Below are positions 1-12,918 of a stretch of 64,000 nt of DNA, in pieces. Position 1 is the first letter of the stretch. Each line of letters starts with the position of its first letter. The DNA is from Reticulascus tulasneorum (lineage: Eukaryota > Ascomycota > Sordariomycetes > Glomerellales > Reticulascaceae). Both the position numbers and the translations under genes were made by a program. The DNA is taken from the NCBI GenBank assembly GCA_001557505.1, contig LSAX01000006.1, forward strand, positions 3,224,001-3,288,000. Reading direction: 5' to 3'. The notes beneath the pieces were generated by a model that worked only from the letters and a program-made list of their open reading frames with translations, did not search any database and was not told the origin of the DNA.

Positions 1-949
1 GACCCACACTCACCTCGGCATCACGATCACTTCGGTCAAATAGCACAACTCCACCAAAGATTTTGGCTTCCGCCCAGTATCCGACTATGTCGGATATGCT
101 ATGCGGATATTGCTCATGTACCACGTATGCTCGATGATAGAACGGAACAGGAGGTTCGATTGGGTAGAATTGGAACTTTTCGCACCCAGCATCCATTTGT
201 CGTTGTTCTTCCGAGATCCAGATGCTATACTCCTCGGCATGACTACTACCTTCAAGTTGATACAAGAGTCTGGCAATTTGATGGCAAGCCACTGCGGCCA
301 TCTCAATTAATGCAAGATAGAAAGCTCTGCTTCCGGGTGTCGCATTTTGAAAAGCCTGGAGGACCTTGTTTTCGTCACTCCGTTAGAACCATGATTTGAT
401 ATTAGAGGATTTATGGAATTACTTCTGGCTCGAACGTGAGTGACAAAGGATCGAAATCTGATCTGAAGGTGCGGACTCTATCGGTAATTCCTTTACATAG
501 CGCATGGTGCTTCTGGGCAGGGTGATCCTTGGTCTTCCCGAGTGAATGAAAGTCATAGAACGACTCGATCGTTGGGAGCCCATCTATTATTTGACCAAAC
601 GTAAATTCGGCAAGGTCTGTCCTGAGAATGTTGGACACTGCAGTTTTAAAAGCCTCCAAATGATCTCCGTCCAGGTTTTCTGCTGCTAGGGTGTCGGTAA
701 TCGGGGCTCGAGGAGACGGCACCAGAGGGGTGATCTCTCCCTCTCGCAGAGCACGCATGATGAAGATATTATCTGAGAATGGATCTAGTAGTCTTAAGAA
801 TGCTGCTTGAAGTTGAGCCGGCAGTATTGGCATCAGGCCGATATAAGTAACAGCATCTTGTGGTTCGGTGACATGTCGCGAATTGTCGAGTGAAGCAGAA
901 GGCCCGTGCAGCCAAGGTTCGAGTTACCGCCCACAGATTCGGTCGCCAT
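1..949 (-). pseudogene. Conserved fungal protein of unknown function, 5' part, apparent frameshift
   Basis: I do not recognise the family. Two exons splice cleanly on the minus strand, 949-423 and 364-14, with a 58-nt intron (365-422) in phase 0. A further GTGAGT donor at 13 carries the gene out of the window. The joined reading contains strongly protein-like stretches such as AFLRLLDPFSDNIF, ESFYDFHSLGK and VGYWAEAKIFGGVVLFDR. The natural start (MATESV, codon at 949) lies in a different frame from the rest. That frame hits TGA at about 836-838, exactly where the downstream frame takes over (LMPILPAQ), which looks like a single missing base. It is either a young pseudogene or a sequencing error. 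Alternatively, translation starts at the ATG at 833. No function is claimed. Confidence 0.45.
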
Positions 950-960
950 CTGCTGGCAGT

Positions 961-1438
961 TGCTCGGTTTCCATGATAGGCGGGACCATTGTGTCCTGTA
1001 CCACGACGAAATTTGAATAATTGCACACCGATATCGGGGTTGAATCCAATAGCTTGAACGATATCTGATGGAGGGATCACTTCAATACCTCTGAGGCAAT
1101 GAACGGGGTGTGAACGAAGAAGTAAAAGCATCATAATTATCGAGTGCCAAAATCATGTGGCTCAGGCGTAACTTACTTTTCATTGTCCAGGATTGCAATC
1201 CTTCAAGTGAAATAATGCTTGGACTGGTAGGATCCAACTGGATGGAGCGGTAAGAAACGTTGTCCCTCTCTGGCACTATCAATACAAACGTTGACAATAG
1301 ACTTGCTGTGAATAAGGTGTTGAAGCCGGATTCTACTCGCCCGTGTTTGGTCGGTCTTATAGAAGCAAAATGCCGCTGTTGCCCCCTTTTCAAGGTTTCC
1401 TGCCTTACTTTCTGATCTATGTATGTAAACAGCATCAT
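961..1438 (-). CDS. Possible fragment of an unidentified gene
   Basis: A weak candidate. An open frame from 1438 to 1177 ends in a good GTAAGT donor. An acceptor at 1089-1090 (88-nt intron) joins it in phase to a second open stretch that reads IEVIPPSDIVQAIGFNPDIG. The amino-acid texture is plausible, but there is no recognisable domain, no convincing start context and no clear 3' end. The second exon runs into the start of the neighbouring minus-strand gene, so the two may be one misassembled or decayed locus. Treat it as a relic unless transcripts show otherwise. Confidence 0.2.
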
Positions 1439-1532
1439 GCCGGCAGGCGAACTCCCCTAACCACGACACATTGTAGCTAACCAGCGTGGTCAGGATGGTA
1501 TCTCGCCACTTGCGTACGGGCTGAGCTGCTAC

Positions 1533-1817
1533 TTGCGATCGCCAACCTCAACACTCAGCATATTCTCTGGACCGGCTCGGCCGGCGCCTAGCGCAGCACT
1601 TGCCCACTTGCTGGGCATATCCAACTTGTATGCGGCGGCCATTCGCTTGTGCACAGCATATAATGTGACGGACCCAAAGCTCTACTACCTGTCGATGTTT
1701 AGCCTTGTCATGGTAGTGTTCATGTGGGGCACTGAGGCGTTCGTTTACAAGTCCATGGGAAAGCCCGTGGCAGTCTATTCGGTTTCTGTTGCGGGCTCGG
1801 CCTGCGTTTGGATGTGA
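1533..1817 (+). CDS. Erg28-like membrane protein fragment
   Basis: Residues of this frame resemble the central and C-terminal part of Erg28 proteins, the small ER membrane scaffold that holds the C-4 demethylation enzymes of sterol synthesis. The spacing R-L-x-x-A-Y-N-V-x-D-P-x-x-Y, then a membrane segment, E-x-x-V-Y-K and a terminal VWM match what I remember of the family. The usual N-terminal membrane segment is not visible in frame and there is no ATG at the open end. A TGA follows VWM directly, where family members normally run a few residues further. This is probably a truncated or incompletely modelled copy rather than the housekeeping gene. Erg28-like paralogues also occur in fungal terpenoid clusters, but no such cluster is visible here. 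Confidence 0.45.
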   Translation: MRSPTSTLSIFSGPARPAPSAALAHLLGISNLYAAAIRLCTAYNVTDPKLYYLSMFSLVMVVFMWGTEAFVYKSMGKPVAVYSVSVAGSACVWM

Positions 1818-3584
1818 CTGCAGCGCGATTGGTATCTTGGTTGAGCTGGGAAGTTGATGGATTTGGCTTCTACATTGGATACTACCCATCTATTACATTC
1901 GGTGAAACCTGTGGACCCTTTAAACAGCTGGCTAGCAGTGAAGAATGACCTGTGGATTCTCAAGCAGCTGAAAACCTGGAGACATTTATAGGCTTCGGTA
2001 ATTCACTTGTTTAGCCTGTGTTAAAGGGATAGTTCATTCTAGATAGTAAAGGTTTGCGGATTCTAATTCTAGTGGGAGGCCAAAAACTAAACACTTTGGA
2101 ACTGCAAACCAATGTAACCGAAACCATAGCCAAGTTGAGGTTCCGCACCATTAAAGGCAAGTTGCTGGCTCAGCTTCACTACTAGATCATGTTGTTCTTT
2201 TTCATCTCCCCACTAGATGTAGAGAAGCTTGCCGTCCGATCGTCAATTTAGCACCGACACTACCCCCACAATCATCAACAGCCTCTGATCTGGGTCATTA
2301 AGTTCCCCATATTAGGAAGGACCACCACCCCCATGGGTAACAATAGTTATAAGGCCCCACTCGTTGCCGTTGAGAGAGATAGGCCCAGCCGAGACCCCCG
2401 TCAACAAACACTCAACATGAACGTCGATATCGCCGCAAGTGTCAGTTACAATGCTATCCGAGATCCTCACGGTATTAACACCGGTCCTCTTGGCTTCGGC
2501 ATTCAACTTAGGGGGCTGCTTGCCGGAGAAAAATCTTTCGACACGCTTCGCCAGAATGATGTCAGTCGTCAACTCAGGGGTCCGCGAATCGACTCCCTTC
2601 GTGGGCTTGCTCAAAGGCATAGGCGTAACTTAGAGGGCTAGTATCTTCGTGTGCTTTGGACGCAAAGGTCAGGTCGACGGGCATCTTGATAGATAGCCGG
2701 GATCGAGTAAGAATAGATAAATAAGTTTTGTCCCCTAACTTTTGTTGAGCTTTTGGAGATTATCAGTGAAGTGCCAAGTTGGAGAACGATACTGGATACC
2801 GAATAAAGCTGACCGAGAATCATATGCTTCTGAAGTTTCGCACTAGCTTCTCCGGATATAATTCAACTCTGTTCATAGCCGTGAGGCCCCAGATGGTGGA
2901 TCATAGAACGGGGCTTTTAAATGATACCCAGAGTTATATGCCTGTACCAGAGCATAGCAGAGCCGCATCACACTAACACTAGACTGACCATGAGGAAATC
3001 GAGGGGTAGAAAGAACCCTGGGCTGAGCTGCTTGGACGGTAAACCCATGGAACTGGATGCGCGGACAAGCTGCCTTTTACTCCACAGCAAAGAGATAACT
3101 AGGTCAGTTACCTTTTGGACGGCACCTTTAGCCAGCCTAGCATTCCGTATCCCTTTTGTGTGCCATACTCTACCTCCCTGCCAGATTGTCTTTACAGCGG
3201 AGACCATTTACTACTCCCCATAACACATGGCTGATCCGTGTAACTGCAAAGAAAGGGACTAGGAATTAATGGCCGTTATGCAGATACTGGCTTGGCCTCA
3301 CACAATCAAGTTCTCAGCGAGCTTGGGCGACAGGATCCAAGGTCGGGAAACCTATCTCAAAGGCGGGAGAGCCATCCTAGATCGAGCAATCCAATCTAAG
3401 GAATGGAAGAACTTCGTTATCGGAACGCATTATAAGAACAATGTCCCAGATTTTGACGGGCATGTGATTCATATGATAGGTATTAAACTTCGGCTTGCAG
3501 ACATGGTGGATCTAGTTTCAATTTGCATCTGCGACGGGAATATGAACTTCAGGAACCTCAACAACGTTCAGAGAGGCGCATATG
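1818..3584. other. Gene-poor stretch, only weak open frames
   Basis: Several open frames of 60-145 codons occur. Those most like protein are a minus-strand frame at 2312-2620 (contains ELTTDIILAKRVERFFSG) and a plus-strand frame at 3269-3706 (contains GGRAILDRAIQSKEWKNF). Neither has a recognisable domain, a splice model that I could close, or a promoter signature. Nothing else is supported. Confidence 0.3.
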
Positions 3585-3858
3585 AGAAACAGGGCCCGGA
3601 CACTCGCCCGGAACCTGTCTCCATGGTAGTATTTGTTATCTTGGACTCTTGCAAGGACGAGGGCACGCAACCCTGGGACTTCCGCCACACATCTCGAACA
3701 ACCTAAACTTCCTCTTTGCGGGCGAGAATATCACCACCTACCGCCTGGGCGACAAAGGGCGGCTGATTTTAGCTGGCGGACGGGACTTCATTTGCCATAC
3801 CGATCGGGACTGCTCTGGCAGCGCTCATTCTTGCGTTTGCACACCTGGCTCTGTGTAG
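3585..3858 (+). CDS. Possible 3' exon of a small Cys-rich protein
   Basis: The frame is open from 3585 to a stop at 3858 and ends in a Cys-spaced segment (FICHTDRDCSGSAHSCVC). That spacing is knottin-like and resembles the mature part of small secreted proteins. There is no ATG in this frame, and an in-frame TGA lies just upstream, so an upstream exon would be needed. I found no signal-peptide exon with a matching splice pair. Function unknown; it may be a relic. Confidence 0.2.
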
Positions 3859-5870
3859 ATAGTTGAGGAGGCAGAGAGATATGTCGATACACATACACTA
3901 TGAGAATCTTGGGGGTTGGGGGTAACACATGGGCAGGACATCGTGAAGTTGTCTTGTATATCTATTCCCTGTCCAGGACAGCTTAGGGGTCATTCATCAG
4001 CAATCACCTCAAATCCTCGATCCGCAAGACTGGACTAATAACTACACTTCCTAGTCTTAGGAAGGGCAACAACCAAGTGCCTTGGCCACGCAATCCTGAT
4101 GCAGCAACTGCCACCTGTCTGGTCAAGTGTGTGCAGTTTGCCTGGCCCCGATGTGGGACTGTTTGAGGCTATCCGGTTAGCCGGGAAAGGCAGAGCTGCT
4201 TCTTAAAAAGTAGACAACTCAAAACGGGTTCGGAGGCGCATGCGAATGACGACAACAAACTGGCAGATGTTTAGATGGACTGAAACACACTCTACGCTGG
4301 GGAGCTTCGGGATGTCAGCCAGCGTCACGTCATTCTCCTTGCAGCTGGGTATGAGCGGAACGGAGCTACCAGCTCGGGAGATAGCTGATTTGGAGAGTCG
4401 CAATCATGCTTGCAATGACTTCACATGTCCGATGATGGCAATAATGAAGGAGTTGATTGCATCTACCAAAGCGCCGAACAGTAAGCTTGATGAAATACTA
4501 TCTATGCCCCCATTGATAGGCCGACGGCATATCCGGCCTTCACTCGAGACCTTGATTAGTCGTCGCGTCGCCACTCAAAGCATGAAGCCCTTCAGTACGG
4601 TTTGTGTGGTGTGTCGCCACATTAGCTCTGTCTGGTCGGAATGCAAGTCGCGTTCGAGGACATGGCAACCGAGGCATTCTACTTACATGCCTGACATGAG
4701 CGAGCCGACGGTCAATGGGACTTATGCACTTGCAGATCATAACCGACATCCATCCCGATGGCAGCGTAGCAGGAACATTCTCATCCCGTCGTACCATTCA
4801 CCACCTGTCGTACCTTCAGAGCATTACCGTGCCACTTTCAGCAGCCGAAAGGAGAATTCGAATCGTCGTCGAACGCGTTTGGACACGCGCCCGAGGTCCG
4901 CCATCCACATGAGGCACGACCAGCGATCGCCCTGTGCTACCCAAGGCACGGAGCAAACACCCATCCCGTTATCGCATCGCGGGGGAGGGCGCTCCACCAA
5001 GCCCGTGCCCAATCTCCACACTTGCACGACCTCTGGCAGCCAGGTATTCTGCAATTTCACTCGTGAACGACAACGAACCGCCCGTGGCCTCGCGCGAAAC
5101 CGCCATCCCTCCGGCTCATTTGCTCCTCTGCGTGCCACGGATGTGACGGCGATGTCGTATGCATTTGCAGGGCATGGTGGCGTGGTCAGCCCGCGGCTGA
5201 CGAGCACAAAAAGGTTAGATTTTTAACCTTACCCCGCGATTTGCCATGCGAGGCGCGGATCAGACGCGCTATCTGGGAGGAGGAAATTGGGTAAACAAAT
5301 GAACGCGTTCTGCCCCGCGTTGGCGTTGAATACATACAGTATGTGATTAAGGATCGATGGGCTTGCGGCGATGCTGCACTTGCAAATGACTCTCGTGATA
5401 GATAGGAATTGTAAGATGGAAAGTAACTTAGGTCTGGATAGAGAGATTCAAAGACATGCTTACGTCACTGGCTGGGCTGCAGGCGGGATTCCCGTTGCCG
5501 CTGCATCTGCCCGTCAAGCTTTGCTCGCATGGCAGTTGGCCGCAGACCCGGTAAAGCTTTTACTTTCTTTGCACTTGGCCATCTTGGCCGATCTCTCCAA
5601 ATACCACTACTGTACGGAGTACCGCCGAGGTAGGAGATTCCCAACAACCAACAACCACCGTGTCGACACTTTGATTGTGGACGGATTGTTCCTCCACTTA
5701 CAGCTGCGACAGATATTACAAGGCCCAGCTGAGCGTGATGAAATTTTAATTTAGCAGCTCGAGCCGTGCGGTTGGGATTCAACTTTTCCAGGGCCAAACG
5801 CCGAGATTGCAGCCAGAGTGGGGTGTGCTGTCGCCGTCCCTGCGGTAGCGAAACGAAATAAGCCTGACAA

Positions 5871-5889
5871 GGGGGGGGGGGGGGGGGGG
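5871..5889 (+). repeat. Poly-G tract, 19 nt
   Basis: An uninterrupted run of 19 G sits in intergenic DNA. Two longer G runs occur at 21507 and 22595. Runs like this can form quadruplexes and are prone to length error in sequencing. Confidence 0.9.
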
Positions 5890-8800
5890 AGCGTGTGAAT
5901 ATCAAGGGTCTATTCCATATACGGAGCATGCTGAATGCAACGTATGAAATAGATGAACGAAGCCTTCTAGAAATCTGATCGCTTTCCCTTTGTGTAAGGA
6001 GCCTGTCTTCGTCTGACTTTGGGCTGAATGACGTCTTCCGTGGTGCGGGATGGGTGCCTGATGGTGATCATCAACACGAACTCACCAGGTCGAGGCATCT
6101 CAAATTTAGCTTGGGACTGCCGGCATGAATGCTGACGAAGGATCTCAGCAAATCGCAGAAGTGGGATTCGCCAAGTAGCGGAAGGATGGCAAAGTCTTCC
6201 TGACACAAGCCACCCATTTGCTACTGTGTGGTGTCGTGAATTGGGGCTCTGTAGTTCCGCAGTTGGGTTTCCAACCCGTCTCTGGCGATACCTCGAATGC
6301 TTCAACTTCCAAACCGAAAGCCATCTACGTAGCATTCCTCCTCCCACGCAGTCCAGGCTGACAGGGCGCCCCAGCTTACTCTGTGCATCTGCAGATTAGC
6401 CGGTGCAGCAGCCAAAAGAATAGAAGGTGGCATTTCGTTTAGAAGGTTTGACGTCAAAGTCAGACGAAACCCCACAGTTCCTGGCCAAGCAATCAAACTG
6501 TAACCGCCTCAATGCGCGGCTCTGCAGCTAGGGATGGGCGGCGCAAGCTGACGGCGGACCATGTCATCACGACGACGGGGGAAAAGCAATTTGCAGATCG
6601 GCAGGGAGGCTCAGGCAAGACATCGCTGTCTCGTCCGGTGGGGTTTCGTCGCCAGCAGGCCGAGACATTCTCATCGCTTAATCGCCAGGCAAATGCTTCA
6701 TCACCGGAGCACGACAAGGCCGGAGGGCGAGATATTGGTCTCGACCCGAAGGAAACGCGATTGTGGATGGCGGAGAGCTAGCGGAGGCGCAATCTCAGGC
6801 AAACGGCCGGGTTGCGCACTCGCGGCTTGTAGGCTCCACAGAATCGAGTTTCCGATAGATATTCTTTTGCTGTTTAAATGAGAGCGCTAGCACTCGAACA
6901 ATTTTCGTAGGCTTACGAGCGGTCTACGTTGCCTGCATGCAGTTATTAGACAACTGGGAAGGTAGGTGATGTTTCAACGTTTGAATGTCCCGAAGATGGA
7001 GACGACGGCTCGGCGATGCGAGGCTAGAGGAATCTGACATTGCCCATCCTCATGACGGCAATGTCTCGCCGCCTCCGCTGGGCTGGGGTTCGGAAGGGGG
7101 AGATGGACGCTGAACCCGTCGCCTTGGATCCAGCAGCCGCTAGCTGGCATGATGCTGGGAGGGTCGTGGACGTCAGATGTCATAAAACTTTACACGGGGA
7201 AGGGGGGGTTTGTGTGGGATCAAGAATCAGGAACCAGGGATGGGGCCTGATGAGAGATGCCCGAGAACTGGCCTTTGGCTTTGACTTCCTCTGCTTTGCT
7301 TTTTGTGCTTTCTTTTGTCCCGTCACAATTCGCAACATCCAGTTCTTATCCGAGTCAAACGATACTCACGTGTGGGTCGATGAAAGCGATCAACCCCCTT
7401 CCCCCTGAGAGCACGTCTCCCTCTTTGACTTTGCTTCTTTTACAGCAACAAAGTGTTGATTGACATACCGACCGGTTGGACATGCCACCCACCCTCTTCA
7501 AATCATGAAGAACAGAAAAAGAAAAGATCCAGGGGTGGCACGACCTCGGACAAAAGAAGCAAAGCGCCAGGAACAGAAGGCTGATTGGCCGCGGCACGCT
7601 GGCTGCCGATCCGCTTGTGTGGGCCGAAGCTGGGCTGCTTCTCCACAGCCAGCTTAAAGGGGGGTGTGCTGAAAATTCGAGCCACGTTTTGCGATTTGGG
7701 GGTCACTTTTGTGCCGGGTGGTACCTTGTTTGCACCCGCTGAATAAAATTGTGCAATTTATCACTTGCCTCCAATGAGCCACATTCCTGCCTCTGAATCT
7801 CACGCGGTGGGAGGCGTCAATGGATCTGAATAGCGATCGGTGAAGAGGCGGCACCGCGATGCATCTTTCGGTGAGACCGCAGTCGGGATAATACAGATTA
7901 AGTTGAAGTCAGAGGCACCCCGAAGGAGGAAGCCCGGTGAAAATTGTAGCATCCCACGATTAACAGTAGCTGCTGCCCTCGAGTTCTTTCATCCAGCCGT
8001 TCGCAGGTCCCAAGACGGTACACGGAGCATGCGACCACCATGTGGTGATACTTCTTCAGCCGATGGACAGACACTCCATGCGTGGGACAGAGTGCAGTGG
8101 CACTCTCGCTCTCGGCCCATTAAGACCAGAGCGGTATTGTGGCAAGGACCAATTCCACAGAACAGCGGCAGGAAGAAGCATCTCTACCTCCATGCCCCCT
8201 TATGTCGGTCGACCATGATGCCCCTCAGTTTGCACTGCATCGGACGCCCGTTCGATGATTTCTTCTGCGGAGTATTGCTTTTTACCAGCAACTGCTCTGT
8301 AACTTGATTTAGCAACAGGGTCCCGCAGCTTGTAAATACCATGCTGGGGTGTTGATCCAAGAGACATCGACAAACCAGCGGCGCCGTGGTACTTGGATGT
8401 CGGGGCCACTGATACTTCCTGCGCAGCGTCCTGCCCTGGGCACGTCATGCTGGGAACGCACCGACAACGGGAACATCCCGTGACGTGGAAACGGGGTGTG
8501 TGGGACAGCGGCCCCTATCTCGCATGAGCCGTCTGGCCGCTGCACATAAGGGAGCCAAGTCCATCAACGCCTGCTCGGACTTGCAAGATATTGGGAGAGA
8601 CTGTCTCGGTGTTTCTGTACCTCCTCAGACAAGAGCGGAGACAGAAGGTTGAAGACTGCATGAGACGCAGGAGAATGAAAAACAACTCACAAGCAAGACT
8701 TGATTCACTTGAATCCGATATTTCTCGTCCGTTGTCTGCACTGCAATGCGGCTCGAGTCAGTGGACTACACCTGCTGCGGTCCCAGGCGTATCGAATCCA

Positions 8801-11475
8801 AAAGAAAGCAGAATGGGAGGTCCAGCCACGCGGCATGCCTCCATCGAGGCTGGAATAGCGCTGAAAGGCTCTTCCCGTCTGTACACAGTAATTGGGAAGG
8901 GCGAAGAAAGGTGGCCTATTGGAAAGCACGCATTTGTCGCCGAACAGTAAACTAATCAGGCCCACTGATGGCGGGGGGTGGGGTATGGGTGTGTGTGGCG
9001 GGTGATTTCCGGGGCATGAAGGGCGAATACTGGCCTGGGGAAGCATAGCAGAACGATGATTCGAAGATCAATGCAGCCAATCCCGGGAAAGTCGCAAATG
9101 TCGAAGGGGCCGGCTTCTGGGTTAGACAGATAGAGATGGCTCGGGATGGAGATCCAACTGATGATATCTGAGCAATCCGATGTACTACGAAATGCAAGCA
9201 GTACTATTGTGTGAGTGGCGCCTTGAGTGCACTGTTGGCCGTTACCTGATCTCCCTCCTCCCCCTACCGCTCAGATGATTAGCAGAACAGAAAAGGGGGG
9301 GTGGTGCGGGAGGAAGCGAAGAGAAGGGAAGGGCTCGGGAGTCTTTGGGGTGGCACCGGAGCGCCTCAGCGCCTTCACAAACGGCACAGCGAAAACCCCA
9401 AGCAACCTGACGAGTTAATGGAGGGTGAAGGGCAAAAGCTCTGAAATGGTTGGTTCCCGGACTGAGTCGTTCTGATGCTCGAGCTGCAGGAACTGCTGCG
9501 GTGATACTGAAAGTCGCGCCGGTGGGGGTGTAAAAACCAAGAAAAGCAAGCAAAGAGCAAGAGGGGAGAAGGGAGGAGACGATGGAGGGGGGAGGGGGGG
9601 ATGATGTGGCGATGGACGTGATAGATGTGATGAGTTCATGTTCATACGGACTAGTTAGTGGGTGACACAAGCCAGCAGCAGCATGGTTCTTTGTTCATTG
9701 TTCATTGTTTTGATTCTTTTCTTTTTTCTTCTCTTTGGCAAGTTGCTATGGCGGGACATGGACCTACATTTTCATTAAGACAGCTTGGCGAGGCTGAGGG
9801 CAGAGGTATGAGTAAGATCTTGGGATGAAGCGAGGGCAAAAGTTTGCGCGGAGGAGCATCAAGACAGCTTAAGGGAGCACTGAACCGGAACCTTAATTAG
9901 AGCCTGGAGGTAGTGGGGAGAAGATGGGTACAGACCGTTGATGCCCACTGCAGCGTCCACTGAACGCTCAAATTGAGTTTATGTAGGCCATGAGATTGCT
10001 GTCTCGTCAGCGGCCTTTGGGAACCCCCCCCCCCCTATTTTGTCCCATCCGCCTTACATAATTAGTAATTATTATCTTCCCTTCTTCTTCCTCCGTGGTT
10101 CGATTGGACGCGGACATTCTAGCGGGGTAGCGCTTGCGATGCAGTTCGAGCTCGGTGGTCAATGCGCAATATGCGGATTGACGCACAAAGTGTGCCTACT
10201 GCTGTCCCTTGAGTTTACCTGGATATTCCTACAGAAAAAGCACACTAAGGCAAGAGAAAGCTCGGATGCTGCATCGACGCGGGCGGGCGAACTCGTGGAT
10301 GAGGTGTTACTGCAGGTGGTAGACACCGTACCTGTGCCATTTTTCAAATTCAAGAACCGAACGGACATCCACACCCTAGCGTTGAACAATCCCCGTCGGT
10401 TCGCCCCCCCTTTAGGCCCCCCAATGGCAGCGTCAAGTGCCGCTGGAACGGGCCCCCTGATTTACCGTCTGCACTAACTACCTAGTGTGCCCCGTACATG
10501 TGTATGCGGGTACTTGTACCTACATGAATACTGACGTGCTAAAATGTAAGAGCATGCTGGGAAATGTGCAGGCAGGGGTTGTGCATGTCGGAGGGATGCA
10601 CTCGCTCTCGCTTGCATCTCATCTCCCGCGATTGATGGATTTACGCCCCTCGCCCATTTTTGAGTCGAGATTTGGTGGGCGATGATCGAGTTGCGGGAAC
10701 CGATGTAGAGGAGCAAGACAGAGGCTTTGCTTGTACATATGCTCGAGGTGATGTGAGAGAAAGTCGCAGTCTCACACAGATCTAGACGGGCATTGCGACC
10801 ACAGGCAAATGGCTACATCAGACCATACGGGGAGGATGGGCCTGGGTCTGTGTTTGTGCCCCGTTTGCCAGGAGGAGAACCGAAAGAGAGAGAGAAAAAA
10901 AAAAGGGTGAGACCAGACGTTATTAGGTCTCCCGCTTCAGCATTCCCGCCGCTGTTAGGCTCGCGAATTGACGTCTTGCCCAGGCTCCATTTCGCCTTAG
11001 CTTTGCGTACTCGCCCCCTAATCCGGGCCTAGGGGGTGATTAGTCCCCGTAGGGAGCACGCCAAACCGGTCCAAACAAAACAGCTGCCAGTGCTATTGAG
11101 CAGACTTGGAACAAGTTTGTGGTGTCTATTTGCCCCGGGGCCTAGCAAGGTCGCCCACACTCTCGCATGTTCATTCCGCCCGTGGGTCACGCTAAGAAAG
11201 AGCGCTAAGCAATGTAAGGTACAGAGGCAAACGCCCTCTCTCTACCCCTGGCTCCACACCACACTCAATTGATGGACCACGCCCCCCCTATCCGCCAATC
11301 GCCCGCCAACTTTCCAGTGGTAAATGTGCCTCCAATCCCCAGGCCATCAATAACTTAACTAGGGTCTTAATTTCACCCCCCATCACCCCCCCCTCACTTC
11401 CATCCCCCCCCTTCTTTCTCGTGGCGTACATTGGAAAAAGGTCCCGTCCAGGAACCAAAAGTTTAATCAACCAGG

Positions 11476-11700
11476 ATCTCTCTCTGATCTCTCTACCTGA
11501 GTCCCGGTCGCACCAGTCATGCCCTCTCTCTCTCGTCGCTCAGGTCTCCCAATTCTAGATTCGTTCTGTCCCTCCCTGTCCTCCACACACGCACCCCTTG
11601 TCGACATCCCATCAGAACGTTAACAAGACGCTTCCTCTCCTTCTCCTCCTCTCTGTCGTTCTTCTCTCTCCTGCTTCTTCTCCCCCCCCCTTCCGTCACT
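11476..11700 (+). promoter_or_regulatory. CT-rich promoter/leader tract
   Basis: A strongly pyrimidine-rich stretch (TCTCTC runs, CTTCTCCTCCTC) lies on the coding strand about 1.2-1.4 kb before the ATG at 12919. In filamentous ascomycetes such tracts commonly sit just upstream of or at transcription starts. With the intron predicted at 12391-12682, this suggests a long spliced leader for the downstream gene. Confidence 0.45.
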
Positions 11701-12390
11701 CCTTGAACCAGGCCAACTGTTTTCGATTCTTGCTTTGTCTTGTCTGAAGAGTTTATATCCTTCGTCCACTCTCTATCTGCCTACTCTTTTCCAAACTTGC
11801 AGCTGCCGCACCGCTAACCCGACACCAAACTTCGATATTTAAGACAGGCACACGCATCTCAGCGAGATCCAAACTGCCTCAGCAAACATTCCACAATCCC
11901 AGACTCGGACCCCGTGACATTCAAAACGAGTCGAACCAATTTCCCAATCCAGACTTTGGCCCTGGTCCCAAACAAAACTCCATCAGAGACCCAAAACACC
12001 ATCTCCTGCACGCCCACTGCAGTCGGTCACAAGACCCGCGGACGATACCCACGCACAGCTTGCTGTCGCCAGCCTATTCTGCAGGAATCCATTGCACTTT
12101 GGTGTGCCCTGTGTGGTGTGACGCGAAGACGGACCCTCCGCCCCACGCATCTCCAATATCTCTCCATCACCATCTGTCAAAACCCCATATCTGTCGTCGA
12201 CTCGACCTCGGGACACTTGACAGTCAAAGCTTTCTACTTATTTCTTTCTTATCCAACGAATTCCCATCTAAACCCACTGGGCTGCTGTTTTTGCTCCGGG
12301 AAGGGGGAACGATTCATGCGACTTTGACAGACAAACCGGGTCCGACTGCCCTGTTGAAACACTCCCGACACAGACCAACCACAATTTTAG

Positions 12391-12682
12391 GTACGTTCCC
12401 ACTATCTTCTTGCTTCCGCTCTATTATCTTCCCTGGAATTCATAGCGGAGATCGACATGTCTTGCGGATCAGAGTCATTTGCTCAACGCCAATTGCACCT
12501 ACCACCCAATCATTCCTGCCCTGTCTTGGCCAAAAGGAAAAAGAAAAGCAAATGTCCCAACTCCTACTTCCTCTACTTCCCCCCCACTCGTTGCGTCCCA
12601 ACTTGTCTGGAGCTGTGACCGGATGCTTTGATACACTCCGTCTAGTTAACTCCTTGCTGATCCGTATTTTTGTTTCGTGCAG
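12391..12682 (+). other. Predicted 5'UTR intron
   Basis: The donor is AG|GTACGT at 12391. The acceptor is a T-rich stretch ending GTGCAG at 12682, preceded by a branch-like GCTGAT about 28 nt upstream. The predicted intron is 292 nt, longer than the coding introns in this window, as is usual for leader introns. It would remove much of the upstream open frame at 12060-12704 from the mature leader. Confidence 0.45.
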
Positions 12683-12918
12683 ACATACCCCATACACTTC
12701 CTAATCCACCGCCTGGCCGAGGACTAGGTTCAGTGTCGTTCGAATAATACCCGTTCGGCTCGTCCTCCGAAGTCAAGTGTTTCCGTCACATCTATGGAAG
12801 CTACTTGATACTCCAGGCACCTTCGACACAACGCGCTACCATCTTGACGATCCGATAGAGCCTTGGATCAATCCATGAACTGCGCTTACCCGAGCTAAAG
12901 ACCGATAGCACATTCACA

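Larger units (their letters stand above)
3859..12390. other. About 8.5 kb without a supportable gene
   Basis: Open frames exist on both strands (the longest is 4240-5226, plus) but have arbitrary composition, no domains and no closed splice models. The stretch contains a 19-nt G run, several C- and G-rich simple tracts (around 9290-9310, 9580-9600, 10023-10035) and, from about 11.4 kb, a pyrimidine-rich zone leading into the next gene. An alternative is that it holds long noncoding RNA; the sequence alone cannot show that. Confidence 0.4.

Noticed and set aside
4240..5226. Plus-strand open frame of 328 codons
   Set aside because: No domain, arbitrary composition rich in Arg, His and Ser, overlapping open frames on the other strand, and no promoter or splice support.
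5371..5929. Overlapping open frames on both strands around the first G run
   Set aside because: The minus frame owes its length to the C run (poly-Pro); neither frame resembles a protein family.
12060..12704. Open frame of 214 codons before the large scaffold gene
   Set aside because: It spans a good predicted leader intron and has no domain; best seen as leader sequence with upstream ORFs.
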